Of a DNA stretch of 18,596 bases, positions 1 to 7,548 are shown one piece after another; position 1 is the first letter of the stretch, and each line of letters opens with the position of its first letter. Source of the stretch: a bacterium (lineage in GTDB: Bacteria; UBP4; UBA4092; JAOAEQ01); contig JAOAEQ010000006.1 of NCBI GenBank assembly GCA_026416715.1, positions 1-18,596 of the forward strand, in the 5' to 3' direction. The notes under the pieces were generated by a model, which made no database searches, was not told the DNA's origin, and saw nothing but the letters and a program-made list of their open reading frames with translations. Position numbers and translations under genes: made by a program.

Positions 1-192
1 GTCGATAGTAACATCGCTGGTCGCAACGGTAATACAGTTCAAATTCTGCGGGGTATATAAATCCGCAACTACGATATACGACCCCGGCTTCGATATCGTA
101 TATGGCGAGTAGGAAATATCAATGAGCCCAGCAGCGTATGAACTATTAGTGAACAGCACCAATAAAGTGATAAGTGTTAGTTTCGGTTTCAT
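1..192 (-). CDS. exported protein, N-terminal fragment (possible right-handed beta-helix protein), truncated by window edge
   Basis: A minus-strand reading frame starts at ATG 192-190 and stays open to the window edge, giving 64 residues. An excellent Shine-Dalgarno (AAAGGAGGG, complement of 202-210) lies 9 nt upstream. The N-terminus is a clear Sec signal peptide: MKPK, a hydrophobic stretch LTLITLLVLF, then TNSSYA|AG as a probable signal peptidase I site. The mature start has a pattern ISKPGSYIV..DLYTP...CITV...DVTID. From memory this resembles the first turn of secreted right-handed parallel beta-helix (pectin-lyase-fold) proteins, where 'PGSYxLxxNL...GITI...VTIDLNG' is common. That assignment is an inference from a short fragment. 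The gene lies 117 bp downstream of the 596-residue exported protein on the same strand and is probably co-transcribed with it. Confidence 0.75.
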   Translation of the reverse strand, partial: MKPKLTLITLLVLFTNSSYAAGLIDISYSPYTISKPGSYIVVADLYTPQNLNCITVATSDVTID

Positions 193-243
193 ACGGTACT
201 ACCCTCCTTTTAAGAAGTATCAAGCACCATAGAATTTAGAATT

Positions 244-307
244 GAAGGACAAATAAAAATTAATCCAAAATCTTGTTTGTCTAGCTTCAATATTTTATTC
301 GTCCTTC
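244..307. repeat. intercistronic long hairpin between two exported-protein genes
   Basis: Arms 244-258 (GAAGGACAAATAAAA) and 293-307 (TTTTATTCGTCCTTC) are complementary at 14 of 15 positions, with a 34-nt loop. The right arm starts 3 nt past the stop codon of the upstream minus-strand gene. No U-tract follows on the minus strand, so an mRNA-stabilising or processing hairpin, or a decayed palindromic repeat, is more likely than a terminator. Confidence 0.55.
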
Positions 308-309
308 GT

Positions 310-2100
310 TTAGTCTTGTTTAACATCAACCGAATCAACATAGATAAATAGGGTCGGTTTCCCTGGGCGATTGATACCAACAATCTGTACCGAATGATAT
401 CCGGTTAACGGTTTATACCCGAATTTCAGTTCACGCCATACTCCTTGTGCCCATTTACCTGGTTGCAGAATCGCGTTCCCGCTTTCGATAATAACACTCC
501 CACTGGTCGTATTGAGACTATAGATGTAGAGATACACTTTCTGGGTATCGTTAATTGTTCCAGCGCCACTATATACCCAGAGCGACCCGATGACATCGTT
601 CGTTCCATGCGGGAAATCAACTGCTTGGGTCAATTTTCCTTTCTGTCCAGCGGATTGATATCCGGATAGTATTCCGGTTCGTCCATCCAGATTGCTTAAC
701 CAGCTCCACGAACCAGCGCCCGGAGTAGGATTCGCATCACCATACGGTTCTACTAACCATCCACTAATGTCGGAAGTAAACCCTGCGTTGGTTAAGGTAA
801 CCGTTCCGGTCGGTTGCGGTGCACCAGCAACGACCCATACTTCATCTAGATATAAATTACTCGTTAATCCGGTTGCTGGCGGATTGATTCCAACCAGCTG
901 GACACTCAATAACGTCGCCGTCGCATAAAACGAGGTTTTTATCTGCCGCCATATTCCAGTACCAGCAAACCCACCTTTCCCCGGCTGAATTATCGTATTG
1001 CTAGTAGCAATAATCGTGGTATCACTCATTAACTCCTGCAGATAGAGATATACTTTCTGCTGTTTGGTCGGGTCAGCGACATCCGTTGCCACTAACGCTG
1101 AAGCGGTATACCAGCCGGAACTCGGTACACTGAATACTTGGGTTAACTTTCCTTTCTGACCCGGGGTCTGGGATAACCGCAGAACACCAGTCTGTCCGGA
1201 ATAATTGTTCTCCCAGGTGAGACTACCTGCACCCGGACCCGGCGGCACCGCATCGCCATACGGTTCGAATAGCCATTGGGTGGTATCGCTAGCCGTGGTA
1301 AACGAACCGTGATGATTTAAATATGGCGGAATGTATATTGCATTCGATATCGCATTGATATTAACCTGTGCTGGAAGATTATTCGCTCGTGCACTAAACA
1401 GCGGCGTGGTATTAAAAACATAACTCGTCGGGTTATAAGCAACTAAATCCGATTTGCTAAACCGAGTACCGCTTCCTGCGGGCAGCAAACTTTCCGCATC
1501 AAATGATAATGCCCATTGCGTGCTAGAAATCCGCATAACTGCATCCAGATTCGCTTGCGCTGGAATACCGCGCGCGAGCGCATCGAAATCTTTCCCGGTA
1601 AACCCGCTGCCAGCAAGATAGTGAACCATATCGCTCTTATGCACTAAACCAACTCCGGGGAGCGTTGCGGATTCCGCAAGCGAAAACGAAAACTCTAACG
1701 GACTTAACGAAATCACATCAACCGCATCGAGATTAACCTGGGCAGGAAGAATGTCTCCATCCCAAATTAACAGGACCGTAGAACCGTTCCATTGGAGTAA
1801 ATCGCGTTTATACAAGAGATTTCCCTGAATGACTGCATCTTCGCCAATCGAAAAAATCAAATTATTCGGCCCATAATATTGCAAAGCATCAATGCTAACA
1901 TTTTTCGGTAAGACAGCGGATAACGATGCAACTAGTGCAGTATAATTTCCTGCGCCGTCCGTAGAAATAACATCATATTTCTGGAACCGATGTGCGCTAA
2001 GTGTGAATCCTTCTTCTGGAGAAAAGATGAACTCGATCGCGATAACCGAACTGCATAACCAGCATAGTCCAATTAAAACAACCCCGATTATTTTATACAT
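310..2100 (-). CDS. exported repeat protein with four ~55-residue repeats and two tandem beta-sandwich-like modules
   Basis: 596 residues. The start ATG is at 2100-2098, with a strong SD (GAAGGGAGGGG) just upstream. Residues 1-21 are a Sec signal peptide (MYKIIGVVLIG...SSVIA). Residues 22-250 hold four repeats of about 50-60 residues. Each follows the pattern 'F-S....LPG.G....K-x-D-[LM]-[VL]..[YW]...[IL]-P-x-x-[VA]-[NS]-[IL]-[DN]-A', ending at about 72, 126, 188 and 252. From memory this resembles the 'LPGVGTVDDSDIV...IDAI' repeats of uncharacterised exported bacterial proteins. Residues 266-425 and 435-596 are a tandem duplication (EPYGDA, PGAGS, GQKGKLTQ, KVYLYL, QPGK, WR, VQxVGIN, DxV) with an all-beta look like a carbohydrate-binding or jelly-roll module. 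No catalytic motif, sortase signal or PEP-CTERM tail is visible. It is probably the first gene of a two-gene minus-strand operon. Function unknown; extracellular or surface location is inferred. Confidence 0.85.
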   Translation of the reverse strand: MYKIIGVVLIGLCWLCSSVIAIEFIFSPEEGFTLSAHRFQKYDVISTDGAGNYTALVASLSAVLPKNVSIDALQYYGPNNLIFSIGEDAVIQGNLLYKRDLLQWNGSTVLLIWDGDILPAQVNLDAVDVISLSPLEFSFSLAESATLPGVGLVHKSDMVHYLAGSGFTGKDFDALARGIPAQANLDAVMRISSTQWALSFDAESLLPAGSGTRFSKSDLVAYNPTSYVFNTTPLFSARANNLPAQVNINAISNAIYIPPYLNHHGSFTTASDTTQWLFEPYGDAVPPGPGAGSLTWENNYSGQTGVLRLSQTPGQKGKLTQVFSVPSSGWYTASALVATDVADPTKQQKVYLYLQELMSDTTIIATSNTIIQPGKGGFAGTGIWRQIKTSFYATATLLSVQLVGINPPATGLTSNLYLDEVWVVAGAPQPTGTVTLTNAGFTSDISGWLVEPYGDANPTPGAGSWSWLSNLDGRTGILSGYQSAGQKGKLTQAVDFPHGTNDVIGSLWVYSGAGTINDTQKVYLYIYSLNTTSGSVIIESGNAILQPGKWAQGVWRELKFGYKPLTGYHSVQIVGINRPGKPTLFIYVDSVDVKQD

Positions 2101-2383
2101 ATATATTTCCCCTCCCTTCTTAACATAATTAGATTAGAACTCAATACCAACATGCGGTAGTGCTCACTAGCTTATCCCGAGTTTAAGTGCGAAGCCACTC
2201 ACCTACCTTGCACCGACTTGTCCCCATCTTGCGATAGGAGAATACGAATACGCTGCATGACTAGAATCGGACTGGATTCTATGCCGTGGTTCTCATGCAA
2301 CATTTTGGTTAGTTAGCGAACAGCGATATTATTTCAACCGGTCTTTTTCGACAAACCCAGATTAAAATCAAGTCTAAATTTAT
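2101..2383 (-). promoter_or_regulatory. long structured 5' leader, candidate cis-regulatory RNA
   Basis: If transcription starts about 7 nt after the -10 at 2390-2395, the 596-residue gene has a leader of about 283 nt. It contains element A (2197-2300) and several pairable segments on the minus strand: GCATGA (complement of 2294-2299) with TCATGC (2255-2260), enclosing TAGAATC/GATTCTA with a 6-nt loop; GTGC with GCAC; and GGTAG with CTACC nearer the gene. A CTCCT (complement of 2236-2240) could pair with the GGGAG of the SD. I could not match it to a riboswitch class I know. Confidence 0.4.
2197..2300 (-). repeat. structured intergenic element, copy A
   Basis: This 104-nt segment aligns with 14103-14206 (also 104 nt) at roughly 69% by hand alignment with a few single-base gaps. 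On the plus strand both copies keep ACTCAC, then CCTTGCAC-x-GACT, CGATAxGG, AATAxGCT, the 13-mer TAGAATCGGACTG and terminal ATGCAA. The segment after TAGAATCGGACTG differs between copies, but each copy can still form a hairpin from it (here TAGAATC/GATTCTA). Orientation is given on the minus strand because this copy sits in a predicted minus-strand leader. It could instead be a MITE/REP-like mobile repeat. Confidence 0.6.
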
Positions 2384-2389
2384 AAACTA

Positions 2390-2418
2390 ATAATAGGTAT
2401 TCTTGGTGATTTTGTCAA
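2390..2418 (-). promoter_or_regulatory. predicted sigma70-type promoter for the exported-protein operon
   Basis: On the minus strand there is a perfect -35 TTGACA (complement of 2413-2418), a 17-nt spacer, and a -10 TATTAT (complement of 2390-2395, 5 of 6 consensus). It points at the 596-residue gene, about 290 bp upstream of its start codon. Confidence 0.7.
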
Positions 2419-2487
2419 GTAAATAACCACTTTTTTGCGTCTTTCAAATAGAGTTTAATATAGGTCAACAATCAGCGGTTGTCATTC

Positions 2488-2516
2488 TTGTAATTTACTG
2501 CTTCCGTTTTTATTCT
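2488..2516 (+). promoter_or_regulatory. possible weak promoter for the GHL10-like gene
   Basis: TTGTAA (2488-2493), a 17-nt spacer and TATTCT (2511-2516) each match sigma70 boxes at 4 of 6 positions, on the plus strand upstream of the hydrolase-like gene. The region is AT-rich, so chance matches are likely. Confidence 0.3.
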
Positions 2517-2564
2517 ATAGGTTATGTTATTATTTTGTTTTGGCAGAGTATATTAAAGCACCAA

Positions 2565-2709
2565 AGCAAACCCCGAACGCTGGAGTTTGCTCAAGTACTC
2601 ATAACAATATCCCTATTTATTTCATTAGAAATTAGAACAGTGATGGTTATCGAGCAAACCATGCAAAAATCTAGTTTGCTTTCAGCGAAACAATCAAACT
2701 GAAGTTTGA
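2565..2709. repeat. cluster of three CAAAC/GTTTG inverted repeats upstream of the GHL10-like gene
   Basis: Three successive inverted repeats share the same core. AGCAAAC (2565-2571) pairs with GTTTGCT (2585-2591) over a 13-nt loop. AGCAAAC (2653-2659) pairs with GTTTGCT (2674-2680) over a 14-nt loop. TCAAAC (2694-2699) pairs with GTTTGA (2704-2709) over a TGAA tetraloop. Half-sites within the first two pairs are spaced 20 and 21 bp start to start, close to two helical turns. This would suit either a repeated operator or an RNA leader with repeated hairpins. The rest of 2419-2755 shows no gene. Confidence 0.5.
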
Positions 2710-2809
2710 GTAATGCTTTAAGTATGCTCATTTTCTAGCGGCACCAGCCCAAATCGTGATAAAATTTTATTTGGTAGATATACAGGTGTTTCTGCTAAAA
2801 AACCAACGT

Positions 2810-4231
2810 ATGGCAAGTCTGATGAATAAACACTATTTATTCCCGATTTGTATAATAGTACATTATCTTCTGCTTGCGGGCATGGCGCTGGGGATTCGTC
2901 CGCTAGTAATGAATTCTATTCTTGAAAACTCCCAGGGTCGAAAAACCGTTACGAAATTCGACATAGCTAAACAGCAGGGTAAAGAAGGGCGAATACTATG
3001 GTTCGATGCAACAGCAAACTTGGAAACCTTAAAAACCCGGGAAGGAGTAATTCGGATTCTCGATAAATGTACAACCGTTAAAATTAATACGATTGTGGTT
3101 GATGTTAAACCATTGAGCGGGTGTGTTCTTTACCGTAGCGAAATTGCACCACGATTAACTGAATGGAAAGGGAAACCGTATCCTGCAGATTATGATTTAT
3201 TGCAAACTGTGATTGAAGAAGGACATCGGCGTGGATTGAAAGTCCATGCGGGTTTGAATGTCTTTTGTGAAGGACATAAATTGTTTAAGATTGGACCGGT
3301 ATATGCATCTCATCCTGAATGGCAGAGCACCATCTATACGTCGCAAGGGTTGGTTCCGATAACAGCTAGTCCAGCCGGTTATGCGGCGATGGTCAATCCG
3401 ATACTTCCTGAAGTGCAACAATATGAACTGGATATAATTCAAGAAATCCTGCTGAAGTATGATATTGATGGATTGATACTTGACCGTGTGCGATATAATG
3501 GTATTAACGCTGATTTTTCTGATTTTTCACGCAAGCGATTTGAGCAATATCTCGGGAGAAAACTAACTCGTTGGCCAGAAGATATCTATGTCCTGAATTC
3601 TGATTCCACTCGTACCCCAGGAAAATATTATCGGGATTGGATTTATTGGCGCGCGAAAAATATTTATGAGTTTTTTAAGAAAGTGCGCAGATTGGTTAAC
3701 CGCACTAAACCGTCAATTGCGCTGGGAACCTATGCTGGTTCGTGGTATCCGAGTTATTATGAGGTCGGTGTAAACTGGGCGAGCCAGACATATCAGCCGA
3801 ACGCAGATTGGACAAAAGATTGGATATCGCCACGGTATCGCAAAACCGGATACGCAGAACTACTCGATTATTTCTGTCCCGGCTGTTATTATAAGGAAAT
3901 AACAAAATCGGAATTACTCGCGAAACAAGGACGACCTATAGGCCGCACCGAACCAAGTATGAGTCAAGCGTGGGAACAATGGAATTGTGTTGAGGGAGCC
4001 TGCGAAATGGTTGCAACAGCGGTTAATGATGCGAATTACGTTTACGGCACCATCTATGTTCTGGATTATAAAGGGAATCCAGAGCTGTTCAAACGGGCGG
4101 TCCAGATGTGTCAGCAAAAAACAAATGGCGTTGGTATCTTCGACTTGGTATATATTGAGGAATACGATTGGTGGCATATATTAGCGGAATGTTTTTCGCA
4201 CCCGGCACAAGCTCCGCATGATAATAACTGA
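2810..4231 (+). CDS. exported GHL10-like (glycosyl hydrolase-like family 10) protein
   Basis: About 473 residues from ATG 2810. The frame is open back to a GTG at 2756, and an ATG at 2822 is an equally good alternative (MNKHYLFP then a hydrophobic stretch). No start has a clear SD; I prefer 2810/2822 because a signal-peptide-like segment follows directly. After a ~55-residue lead-in comes a TIM-barrel-like domain with an early strand RILWFDATANLE, IVVDVKPLSG..YRSEIAP, HRRGLKVHAGLNVFCEG, HPEW, MVNPILPEVQQYELDIIQEIL, and the strand YDIDGLILDRVRYNG with a conserved Asp. These are typical of the GHL10/'family 10 glycosylhydrolase' group (YngK-like, related to PF02638). The true substrate of that family is poorly defined; a polysaccharide or peptidoglycan-type glycan is likely. 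It is divergent from the exported-protein pair and separated from it by a regulatory-looking 655-bp gap. Confidence 0.85.
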   Translation: MASLMNKHYLFPICIIVHYLLLAGMALGIRPLVMNSILENSQGRKTVTKFDIAKQQGKEGRILWFDATANLETLKTREGVIRILDKCTTVKINTIVVDVKPLSGCVLYRSEIAPRLTEWKGKPYPADYDLLQTVIEEGHRRGLKVHAGLNVFCEGHKLFKIGPVYASHPEWQSTIYTSQGLVPITASPAGYAAMVNPILPEVQQYELDIIQEILLKYDIDGLILDRVRYNGINADFSDFSRKRFEQYLGRKLTRWPEDIYVLNSDSTRTPGKYYRDWIYWRAKNIYEFFKKVRRLVNRTKPSIALGTYAGSWYPSYYEVGVNWASQTYQPNADWTKDWISPRYRKTGYAELLDYFCPGCYYKEITKSELLAKQGRPIGRTEPSMSQAWEQWNCVEGACEMVATAVNDANYVYGTIYVLDYKGNPELFKRAVQMCQQKTNGVGIFDLVYIEEYDWWHILAECFSHPAQAPHDNN

Positions 4232-4590
4232 TACCTCGAATAAAAGCAAGAAGTACCATCGTTGGCGTATATCCCGAACCTCGCAACAGAGGAGACACCT
4301 TGTGTTTTGATGTTCAACCTTGACCGCTCAAAAATTTGGATTTAAACCTGACGGTTTTTGGTGTTATTTTTCTCTGAATTACGTTCGGGGCTATTCATTC
4401 ATCGGAAACCGAGTTGTCACCACTATCTTTCTAATGCGACTTCGGGTTTTATATAAATTATAGCAGTAGATTATACCCTGCGGGATAAAGTGATCTTGAA
4501 TAAACTTTTCTCACTTGACAATCGTCTAATATTGGGATAAACTTTTACTTTGTAAGAATATCCGCAACAAAGACAAAATCTTATTTTAAT
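4232..4590. other. intergenic region between the GHL10-like gene and the pil motor operon
   Basis: No coding signal is visible in these 359 bp. Near the left side a weak hairpin AAACC-TGAC-GGTTT (4344-4357) followed by Ts could terminate the GHL10-like transcript, but the stem is only 5 bp. At about 4409-4432 an ACCGAGTTGTCACCA-like segment and CCACTATCTTTC resemble parts of elements A and B, too weakly to call a third copy. At the right end are the pilB promoter and a direct repeat ATAAACTTTT (about 4500 and 4537). Confidence 0.4.
4515..4543 (+). promoter_or_regulatory. predicted sigma70-type promoter of the pilB-pilT-pilB-pilC operon
   Basis: A perfect -35 TTGACA (4515-4520), a 17-nt spacer and a -10 TAAACT (4538-4543, 4 of 6) sit about 48 bp upstream of the first pilB start codon. 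This would give a short leader of about 40 nt. Confidence 0.65.
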
Positions 4591-6291
4591 ATGGCAACCA
4601 AACAAGATAGCTTTGTGAAAATATTGGAAGAAGCGCAGCTGGTTTCTTCCGATAAGATTTCCGATGCGGTAGCTCATTCTGAAGAACTTGGGCAATCGTT
4701 ACGGCAGACGTTAATCGAATCCGGTGAGGTTACTGAGGAACAAATCCTTTCTGCGATAGCGGAAAAAATGGGCATGAAAATTGTAGACTTGGATTTTATC
4801 CAGGTTCCACCGGATGTGGTTCAACGCGTGCCGGAAAAAACCGCAAAGTTTTACCATATTTTCCCCATAGAATATGCGGATAATACGCTTACCGTAGCGA
4901 TGGCTGACCCGTTGAATGTCCAGATATTCGATGATTTAAAAATTATGCTCGGCTGTAATATAAAAGGCGTACTAGCGAAAGAAGAGCAGATTCAACGGGC
5001 AATAAAGAAATATTATGAAGGGAATATCATCGAACAGATGATAGAAAAAGTTACGGAAGAAGAGCGGAAATCGGTCGAAATGACGACGGATTATGAATTA
5101 CCAGAAGAGAAACTAGCGGAAGAAGCGCCGGTAGTTAAACTGGTTAACTTATTATTCAAACAAGCGGTACATGATCGCGCATCGGATATCCATATCGAAC
5201 CGTTTGCGCGTGGAGTTAAGGTTCGGTTCCGAATCGATGGCGTTTTGCACGAAATGACGCCGCCACCGAAACAATGGCAGAACGCGATTATCTCCCGAAT
5301 TAAGATTCTTTCCGGAATGGATTTAGCGGAAAAACGAATCCCGCAAGATGGACGGATTAAACTGCATATCGAAGGGAAAAATTTAGATGTGCGTGTTTCT
5401 GCGCTGCCGGCGTTATACGGTCCGAGTATCGTCATGCGTCTCTTAGACCAGAGCACAGTTCTACTTGGGCTAGAAGATGTCGGTTTTTTACCCGATAATA
5501 TCGAAATATTCCAACAACAGATTCGTAAACCGAATGGAATCTTACTGCTAACCGGACCAACAGGTTCCGGAAAAACCACGACCCTTTACGCAGCATTATC
5601 GTCAATTAATACAGTGGATAAAAAGTTAATTACGGTAGAAGACCCGGTTGAATATCAAATTAACGGAATTAACCAGATGCAGGTTAATACTGATATCGGG
5701 TTAACGTTTGCAGTCGGACTGCGACATATGTTGCGGCAATCACCCGATGTTATTCTGGTTGGAGAATGTCGGGATACGGAAACCGCAGAAATTGCGATTC
5801 GCGCTGCGTTAACCGGACATTTAGTATTTAGCACCTTACATACCAACGATGCACCAAGCGCAACTACCCGATTAATTGATATGGGAATTAAACCATTCTT
5901 GGTTGCGTCAAGTTTACAAGCGGTGGTTGCCCAACGGTTAATTCGGAAAATTTGTAACTCGTGTAAAGAACCGTATAAACCGGATGCGGAAACCATAAAA
6001 CTGGTAAATCCGCCACCGGAGCAGCGCGATGATTTAGTATTATATCGTGGTCGTGGCTGTGAAAAATGTAACTATTCCGGATATAAAGGACGGACGGCGA
6101 TTCATGAAATAATGGTATTAAACGAGGAGATTCGACAACTCGTGTTGGAGCGAACAGCATCAAATACGATAAAAAAGGTTGCACAAAAATACGGGATGCG
6201 AACCCTGCGAGAAGATGGTATGAAAAAAGTTCTCCTCGGACAAACAACCCCGCAAGAAGTTATGCGGATTACCGCAACTGATATCGCATAA
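4591..6291 (+). CDS. pilB: PilB/GspE-type pilus assembly ATPase (copy 1)
   Basis: 566 residues, the usual length for this family. Residues 1-150 form a T2SSE_N/MshEN-like domain (LGQSLRQTLIESGEVTEEQ, PLNVQIFDDL). The catalytic domain has an Asp box ASDIHIEPF with FRIDGVLHE, Walker A GPTGSGKTT (about 322-330), VEDPVEYQI, Walker B VILVGECRD (about 387-395) and His box STLHTNDAPSATTRLIDMG. A tetracysteine zinc site lies at C455/C458 and C490/C493 (CNSC...CEKC), typical of PilB/GspE and absent from PilT. The Walker B segment has Cys where Ile or Met is usual (VGECRD); the catalytic Glu is kept. ATP hydrolysis at the inner membrane, with PilC, should drive pilin polymerisation. The start ATG has no clear SD. 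It is the first gene of the motor operon. Confidence 0.93.
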   Translation: MATKQDSFVKILEEAQLVSSDKISDAVAHSEELGQSLRQTLIESGEVTEEQILSAIAEKMGMKIVDLDFIQVPPDVVQRVPEKTAKFYHIFPIEYADNTLTVAMADPLNVQIFDDLKIMLGCNIKGVLAKEEQIQRAIKKYYEGNIIEQMIEKVTEEERKSVEMTTDYELPEEKLAEEAPVVKLVNLLFKQAVHDRASDIHIEPFARGVKVRFRIDGVLHEMTPPPKQWQNAIISRIKILSGMDLAEKRIPQDGRIKLHIEGKNLDVRVSALPALYGPSIVMRLLDQSTVLLGLEDVGFLPDNIEIFQQQIRKPNGILLLTGPTGSGKTTTLYAALSSINTVDKKLITVEDPVEYQINGINQMQVNTDIGLTFAVGLRHMLRQSPDVILVGECRDTETAEIAIRAALTGHLVFSTLHTNDAPSATTRLIDMGIKPFLVASSLQAVVAQRLIRKICNSCKEPYKPDAETIKLVNPPPEQRDDLVLYRGRGCEKCNYSGYKGRTAIHEIMVLNEEIRQLVLERTASNTIKKVAQKYGMRTLREDGMKKVLLGQTTPQEVMRITATDIA

Positions 6292-6313
6292 AAGCAAATC
6301 TGAAATTTTCATA

Positions 6314-6432
6314 TCGAATATCGAAATACAATCAGGATGTCACCGCGGAAATCGCGGAGTGCGCTAAGATTATCATGGAGTAACAAACCGGAGAATATTT
6401 CTTTTTTGCGGATTTGCGATTTCGATATTCGA
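6314..6432. repeat. dispersed palindromic repeat element in the pilB-pilT spacer
   Basis: A 14-bp perfect inverted repeat has arms TCGAATATCGAAAT (6314-6327) and ATTTCGATATTCGA (6419-6432), with 91 bp between them. Inside is CCGCG-GAAAT-CGCGG (6343-6357), part of a CACCGCGGAAATCGCGGAG stretch of the kind seen in other 'CGCGGAG'-rich intergenic repeats (from memory). The same CGAATATCGAAA arms recur in the next spacer at 7549-7607. Confidence 0.6.
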
Positions 6433-6453
6433 ATTTCTACTGGAGTTGGAAAT

Positions 6454-7524
6454 ATGGCTGGACAAAAAGTTACGATGCATGAATTATTACAGCTCATTGT
6501 TGAGAACAATGCATCTGATTTACATATCGCCGTTGGAAAACCGCCAACGATGCGACTCGATGGACGACTCGAACTGATTGGAAACCAAGTATTAACCCCA
6601 GCGGATACGGAACGACTTATGGAAGAAATCACGCCACCGCGACATCAGCAAGCAATAATCGAATCAGGTTGTGCGGATTTCGGCTATGCATTTTTAGATA
6701 TTGCACGATTCCGTGTATCCGCGTTCCGAACCCGCGGTGAAATTGGTATTGCGTTACGGTTGATTCCTTATAAAATTCTCACTTTTGAACAACTCGGGTT
6801 ACCAGCAGCGTTTATTAAAGAATTACTCTGCAGACCCCGTGGGCTAATTCTGGTCGTGGGTCCGACTGGGTCCGGAAAAACCACGACGTTAGCGACGATG
6901 ATTGATTGGATTAATGAAAATCGCGATGCGCATATTATCACCATTGAAGACCCGATTGAATATTATCATCCGCATAAAAAAGGTATCGTAACCCATCGGG
7001 AATTGGGCGTAGATACACCGTCGTTCGCAGCAGCGTTAAAACATGCGTTACGACAAGACCCGGATGTTATTCTGGTCGGTGAAATGCGGGATTTGGAAAC
7101 CATGGAAGCAGCGATTACCGCTGCGGAAACTGGCCATTTAGTTTTTGCAACATTGCATACGATTTCTGCGGCGCAAACGGTTGAACGAATTATCGATGCG
7201 TTCCCCATGAATCAACAGGAACAAATTCGGATGCAGTTATCGGTATCGCTAGTTGCGGCGATTAGTCAACAGCTATTACCCCGAGCAAGCGGTCGAGGTC
7301 GTATTGCGGCATACGAGATTATGATTTGTACGCCAGCAATAGCCAACTTGATTCGAGAACGGAAAACAAACCGAATTTTATCTTCAATTCAAACTGGACA
7401 AAAGTTAGGTATGAAAAGTATGGACCAGTTCCTATTGGAGTTATATCAGAAAGGTGAAATTACTGCAGAAGTAGCGTTGGAACGCGCACAGGACCCAGAA
7501 GATTTACGAACGAAACTATTATAA
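6454..7524 (+). CDS. pilT: PilT twitching-motility retraction ATPase
   Basis: 356 residues from ATG 6454, which has a GGAG SD 8 nt upstream. The frame is open back to 6337, but those extra 39 codons translate the palindromic repeat and are not PilT-like. It begins like PilT: MHELLQLIVENNASDLHIAVGKPPTMRLDGRL. Walker A GPTGSGKTT lies at about 136-144, followed by TIEDPIEYYH, Walker B VILVGEMRDLETM (about 205-217) and His box FATLHTISAAQTVERIID. The C-terminal motif AIANLIRERKT corresponds to the PilT AIRNLIRE motif, and GMKSMDQFLLELYQKGEIT follows. The PilB tetracysteine site is absent, as expected. It would depolymerise the pilus at the inner-membrane base, so the fibre is probably retractile. 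It is flanked on both sides by PilB-type genes. Confidence 0.95.
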   Translation: MAGQKVTMHELLQLIVENNASDLHIAVGKPPTMRLDGRLELIGNQVLTPADTERLMEEITPPRHQQAIIESGCADFGYAFLDIARFRVSAFRTRGEIGIALRLIPYKILTFEQLGLPAAFIKELLCRPRGLILVVGPTGSGKTTTLATMIDWINENRDAHIITIEDPIEYYHPHKKGIVTHRELGVDTPSFAAALKHALRQDPDVILVGEMRDLETMEAAITAAETGHLVFATLHTISAAQTVERIIDAFPMNQQEQIRMQLSVSLVAAISQQLLPRASGRGRIAAYEIMICTPAIANLIRERKTNRILSSIQTGQKLGMKSMDQFLLELYQKGEITAEVALERAQDPEDLRTKLL

Positions 7525-7548
7525 GAGGCAAATTCGATATCCGAATAT

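Noticed and set aside
2101-2383. Calling the leader a cobalamin, c-di-GMP or SAM riboswitch
   Set aside because: A GGTGCAAG-like stretch hints at a cobalamin box, but the other invariant blocks (AGCCACTG/AGGAGA-type cores) are missing, and no c-di-GMP or S-box core could be found.
4344-4359. Firm terminator call after the GHL10-like gene
   Set aside because: The stem is only 5 bp with a broken T-run; kept as a remark on the intergenic region.
4385-4460. Third copy of the 104-nt element upstream of pilB
   Set aside because: Only two short segments (ACCGAGTTGTCACCA and CCACTATCTTTC) resemble the copies; the 13-mer TAGAATCGGACTG and the ATGCAA end are absent.
5091-5579. Open frame of 162 codons opposite pilB
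   Set aside because: It is antisense to the conserved ATPase core, has no SD, and its protein has no recognisable pattern; it is a codon-bias shadow. The same holds for other antisense frames in uvrA, pilT and pilC.
6337-6453. Upstream in-frame start for pilT
   Set aside because: The extra 39 codons translate the palindromic repeat; ATG 6454 has an SD and the canonical PilT N-terminus.
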